Source: an uncultured Thermoleophilia bacterium
Lineage (GTDB): Bacteria; Actinomycetota; Thermoleophilia; UBA2241
Direction of reading: 5' to 3'
NCBI GenBank assembly: GCA_903912585.1
Contig: CAIWHY010000200.1
Coordinates: 1-6,425 of the forward strand
Length of the DNA stretch: 6,425 nt
Below, piece after piece: positions 4,439-6,425 of this stretch (position 1 is the first letter of the stretch; each line of letters opens with the position of its first letter). A model generated the notes under the pieces. It searched no databases, was not told where the DNA came from, and saw only the letters and a program-made list of their open reading frames with translations. A program made the position numbers and the translations under genes.

Positions 4439-6425
4439 GTGGGGACACTTCTGGCGAGGTGGCGTGCGGGCTTGTCGCAGGGCGCCGCCGGTGACGATGG
4501 TCCGGATGGCTCTTGGCCGTCCCGGACCTTCGTGGGGCGGGCGGCAGTCGTCCTCTTCTGGTCCTGCGGAGTCTCAAGCCTCGCAGGTCTGCTGGCCCCA
4601 TCCACAGCCGGCGGCCTGCCGGTCCGCGTCTCCGCCGCGGTCGCGGTCGCCGCGGGAGCGGGCCTGCTCAGCTGGTTCCTGCCGTGGGGCAGGTGGCCTC
4701 GCTGGGCCGGCCTCCTCTTGATCCCGGCGGGCTTCGCGCTGGTGGCGCTCCAGATCACGCTCGCACACCCCGACGCGCGCGGCTTCGCCGTCTCCTTCGT
4801 CCTGCTCTTCGCCTGGATCGGCGTCGCGTTTCCGCAGGGGACGGCGCTCATGGCGCTGCCGCTGTACGCGGCCGCGTACTTGCTGCCTCTGGCCTCCGAG
4901 GGGCAGATCACGAGTCGCAGCCTGGCCTCCGTGGCGTCTGTGGGAGCAGCCTGCATCCTCGTCGGCGAGACGCTGGCGTGGCTCTCGGCGAGAGTGCAGG
5001 CAGAGCGGGTGGCCTCGTGGCGGTTCCGCAGCGCGATGGACGAAATGGGCACGGAGCTTGCCTCCGCCGCTGATCCGGAAGGACTCTGGCCGTCGGTCGC
5101 CCTTCGCCTGAGCGAGGTCGCAGGTCTCCCCGACTGCGACGTCTATCGCCTCGCCGACGGCAGCAGCATGGTCTGCCTCGCGAGCGTCTGCGCGGGCGAG
5201 CCCCGCCCCGACTACCTGGGCCTGCGCCCGGAGCAGGACATGTGGGGCGTCGACGGGAAGGCGATACTCACGCAGGAGCCGGTCTTGATCGCCTCGCCGG
5301 ACGATCCGCGCCTCAGCGCGGCGGAGCGCGAGGACATGAAGGCGTGGCGGGAGCAGGCGCTGCTCATCGTGCCGCTCGTCGCCAGGGGCGTGGTCGTCGG
5401 TCTCGTGGAGGCCAGCGAGACCCGCGAGGGCGGCAAGATCACGCCCGAGCAGGTCTCGACCGTCGTCTCGGTCTGCCGGCTCATCGCCGTGGCACTCCAC
5501 GACGCCGACGCGATGCACGCGCAGCAGGAAGGCGCGCGCAAGCTGGCCGAAGGCGAGCGCAGGCTGGCCTCGCTGGACGAGTCCAGCCGCGCGGTCGCCG
5601 GCGCCGCGAGCCTGGAGGAGGCGCTCGCCGTGGTCACTCGCTGCGCCGGCGAAGCGCTCGGCGTCTCCGAGTGCGTGGCCTACGAACACGATGCCGGTCT
5701 CGACGCCATCGTCTTGCGCGCGAGGTGGGAGAGGGCGCCCGGCAGCCGCGACCGGCCGGCGGAGCCGTTGCCGCTGGCCGAGGGCCGGATGGGTCACGCC
5801 GTCCTCGAATCGGGTCGTCCCGTGCTCGAACACCTCTCCGACCCCAAACTGGACCCGGCCACGCGCGCGGATATGGAGAGCGGCGGAGAGAAGAGCCGCC
5901 TGACCGTCCCCATGCCGTCGGCCGACGGGCCCGTGGGCCTGCTGACCTTCGCGGACGCGGAGCGGGAGCGGGCGTTCCCGGAGGAGGACCTGGCCGTGGC
6001 GAGCGCGCTTGCCGGGCTCGCCGGCGAGGCGGTGGCCGGCGCCAGGCTGCTGCGCCGCCTGGGCCGCCTGAGCGAGGCGGACGCGATGAGTGGCCTCGCC
6101 AGTCACAGTGAGCTCCACGAGTCCCTCGCCATCGAGCAGGCGCGAGCCGAAGACCGCGGCAGCCACTTCAGCGCGGTCATGCTCGGCGTGGACGGTCTCA
6201 AGTCCCTCAACGACACCTACGGCCACGCCGCCGGCGACGAAGTGCTGCGGCTGGTCGCCGCGACGCTGTCGGAGCGGACGAGAGCCGACGACGTCGTCGG
6301 CCGCTGGGCGGGCGACACGTTCCTGATGATCCTCGCCGAGACGACGGCCGCTCAGGCAGGCCTGTTCGCGGAGGCGCTGCGCGCGGCGCTCGCGGAGGTG
6401 CCTTGCCTGACGGCGACAGGCGAAC
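4439..6425 (+). CDS. 6TM-GAF-GAF-GGDEF signalling protein, 3' end missing
   Basis: The frame stays open from GTG 4439 to the right edge (662 residues seen, no stop). Six predicted membrane segments lie at about 31-53, 62-81, 89-109, 115-131, 135-151 and 162-183. A first GAF domain spans about 200-357 (core strand LLIVPLVARGVVVGLVEASE, 308-327). A linker helix follows, then a second GAF at about 379-540 (SRLTVPMPSADGPVGLLTF, 486-504). The GGDEF domain starts at about 548 (DAMSGLASHSELHESL, against the usual D-x-L-T-G-L-x-N-R-R). GGDEF domains make cyclic di-GMP from two GTP. Here the signature is AGDTF (624-628), so the second acidic residue is Thr, and the metal-binding Asp of the usual D-x-D strand is Gly583 (LGVDGLKSLND). 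The guanine-contacting Asn591 and Asp600 and the inhibitory-site RxxD (R615-D618) remain. The protein is thus probably a membrane-bound sensor with a catalytically dead GGDEF domain acting as a nucleotide receptor or scaffold. An EAL or other domain may follow beyond the window. Confidence 0.9.
   Translation, partial: MGTLLARWRAGLSQGAAGDDGPDGSWPSRTFVGRAAVVLFWSCGVSSLAGLLAPSTAGGLPVRVSAAVAVAAGAGLLSWFLPWGRWPRWAGLLLIPAGFALVALQITLAHPDARGFAVSFVLLFAWIGVAFPQGTALMALPLYAAAYLLPLASEGQITSRSLASVASVGAACILVGETLAWLSARVQAERVASWRFRSAMDEMGTELASAADPEGLWPSVALRLSEVAGLPDCDVYRLADGSSMVCLASVCAGEPRPDYLGLRPEQDMWGVDGKAILTQEPVLIASPDDPRLSAAEREDMKAWREQALLIVPLVARGVVVGLVEASETREGGKITPEQVSTVVSVCRLIAVALHDADAMHAQQEGARKLAEGERRLASLDESSRAVAGAASLEEALAVVTRCAGEALGVSECVAYEHDAGLDAIVLRARWERAPGSRDRPAEPLPLAEGRMGHAVLESGRPVLEHLSDPKLDPATRADMESGGEKSRLTVPMPSADGPVGLLTFADAERERAFPEEDLAVASALAGLAGEAVAGARLLRRLGRLSEADAMSGLASHSELHESLAIEQARAEDRGSHFSAVMLGVDGLKSLNDTYGHAAGDEVLRLVAATLSERTRADDVVGRWAGDTFLMILAETTAAQAGLFAEALRAALAEVPCLTATGE

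Noticed and set aside
4574..6226. A 550-codon open frame on the minus strand
   Set aside because: It is a shadow of the signalling gene. The + strand frame over the same bases shows membrane segments, two GAF domains and a GGDEF domain, while the minus translation is Arg/His/Ala-rich with no recognisable domain.

Overview
The window is G+C-rich (roughly two thirds by eye) with strong GC bias at third codon positions, clear Shine-Dalgarno sites and GTG starts. All four credible genes are on the + strand. Three encode exported proteins and the fourth a multidomain membrane signalling protein. The base composition, the Ig-like surface protein ending in a basic Trp/Tyr-rich domain, and the 6TM-GAF-GAF-GGDEF architecture suggest an actinomycete-type bacterium (Actinomycetota, possibly a coriobacterial or thermoleophilial lineage). 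No marker gene settles the taxonomy.

Layout: (1) 1-1203, the 3' part of a gene for a lipocalin-like AttH/CrtC-family protein, cut by the left edge and followed by a hairpin. (2) 1320-2144, a secreted protein with a signal peptide, a heptad-repeat coiled coil and a YadA-head-like glycine-rich repeat region. (3) 2192-2323, a relic of a second copy of gene 1 that has lost 495 nt in frame and its C-terminal tail. Its last 50 bp are 98% identical to gene 1, so gene 2 sits between direct repeats. (4) 2324-2806, about 480 bp with no supportable gene but some short inverted repeats. (5) 2807-4237, a secreted Ig-like multidomain protein with a GTG start behind a perfect GGAGGT, followed by a strong GC hairpin terminator. 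(6) 4439 to the right edge, a GTG-started gene for a 6TM-GAF-GAF-GGDEF protein whose GGDEF domain has lost catalytic residues but keeps the inhibitory-site motif.

Genes 1, 2 and 5 look like independent cell-envelope or surface proteins rather than a tight operon: the gaps are over 100 nt and hairpins lie between them. The GGDEF gene is separated from them by a terminator. The observations most worth following are the duplicated, repeat-flanked arrangement around gene 2 and the predicted catalytically dead GGDEF receptor. I did not find a recognisable defence, mobile or biosynthetic system.
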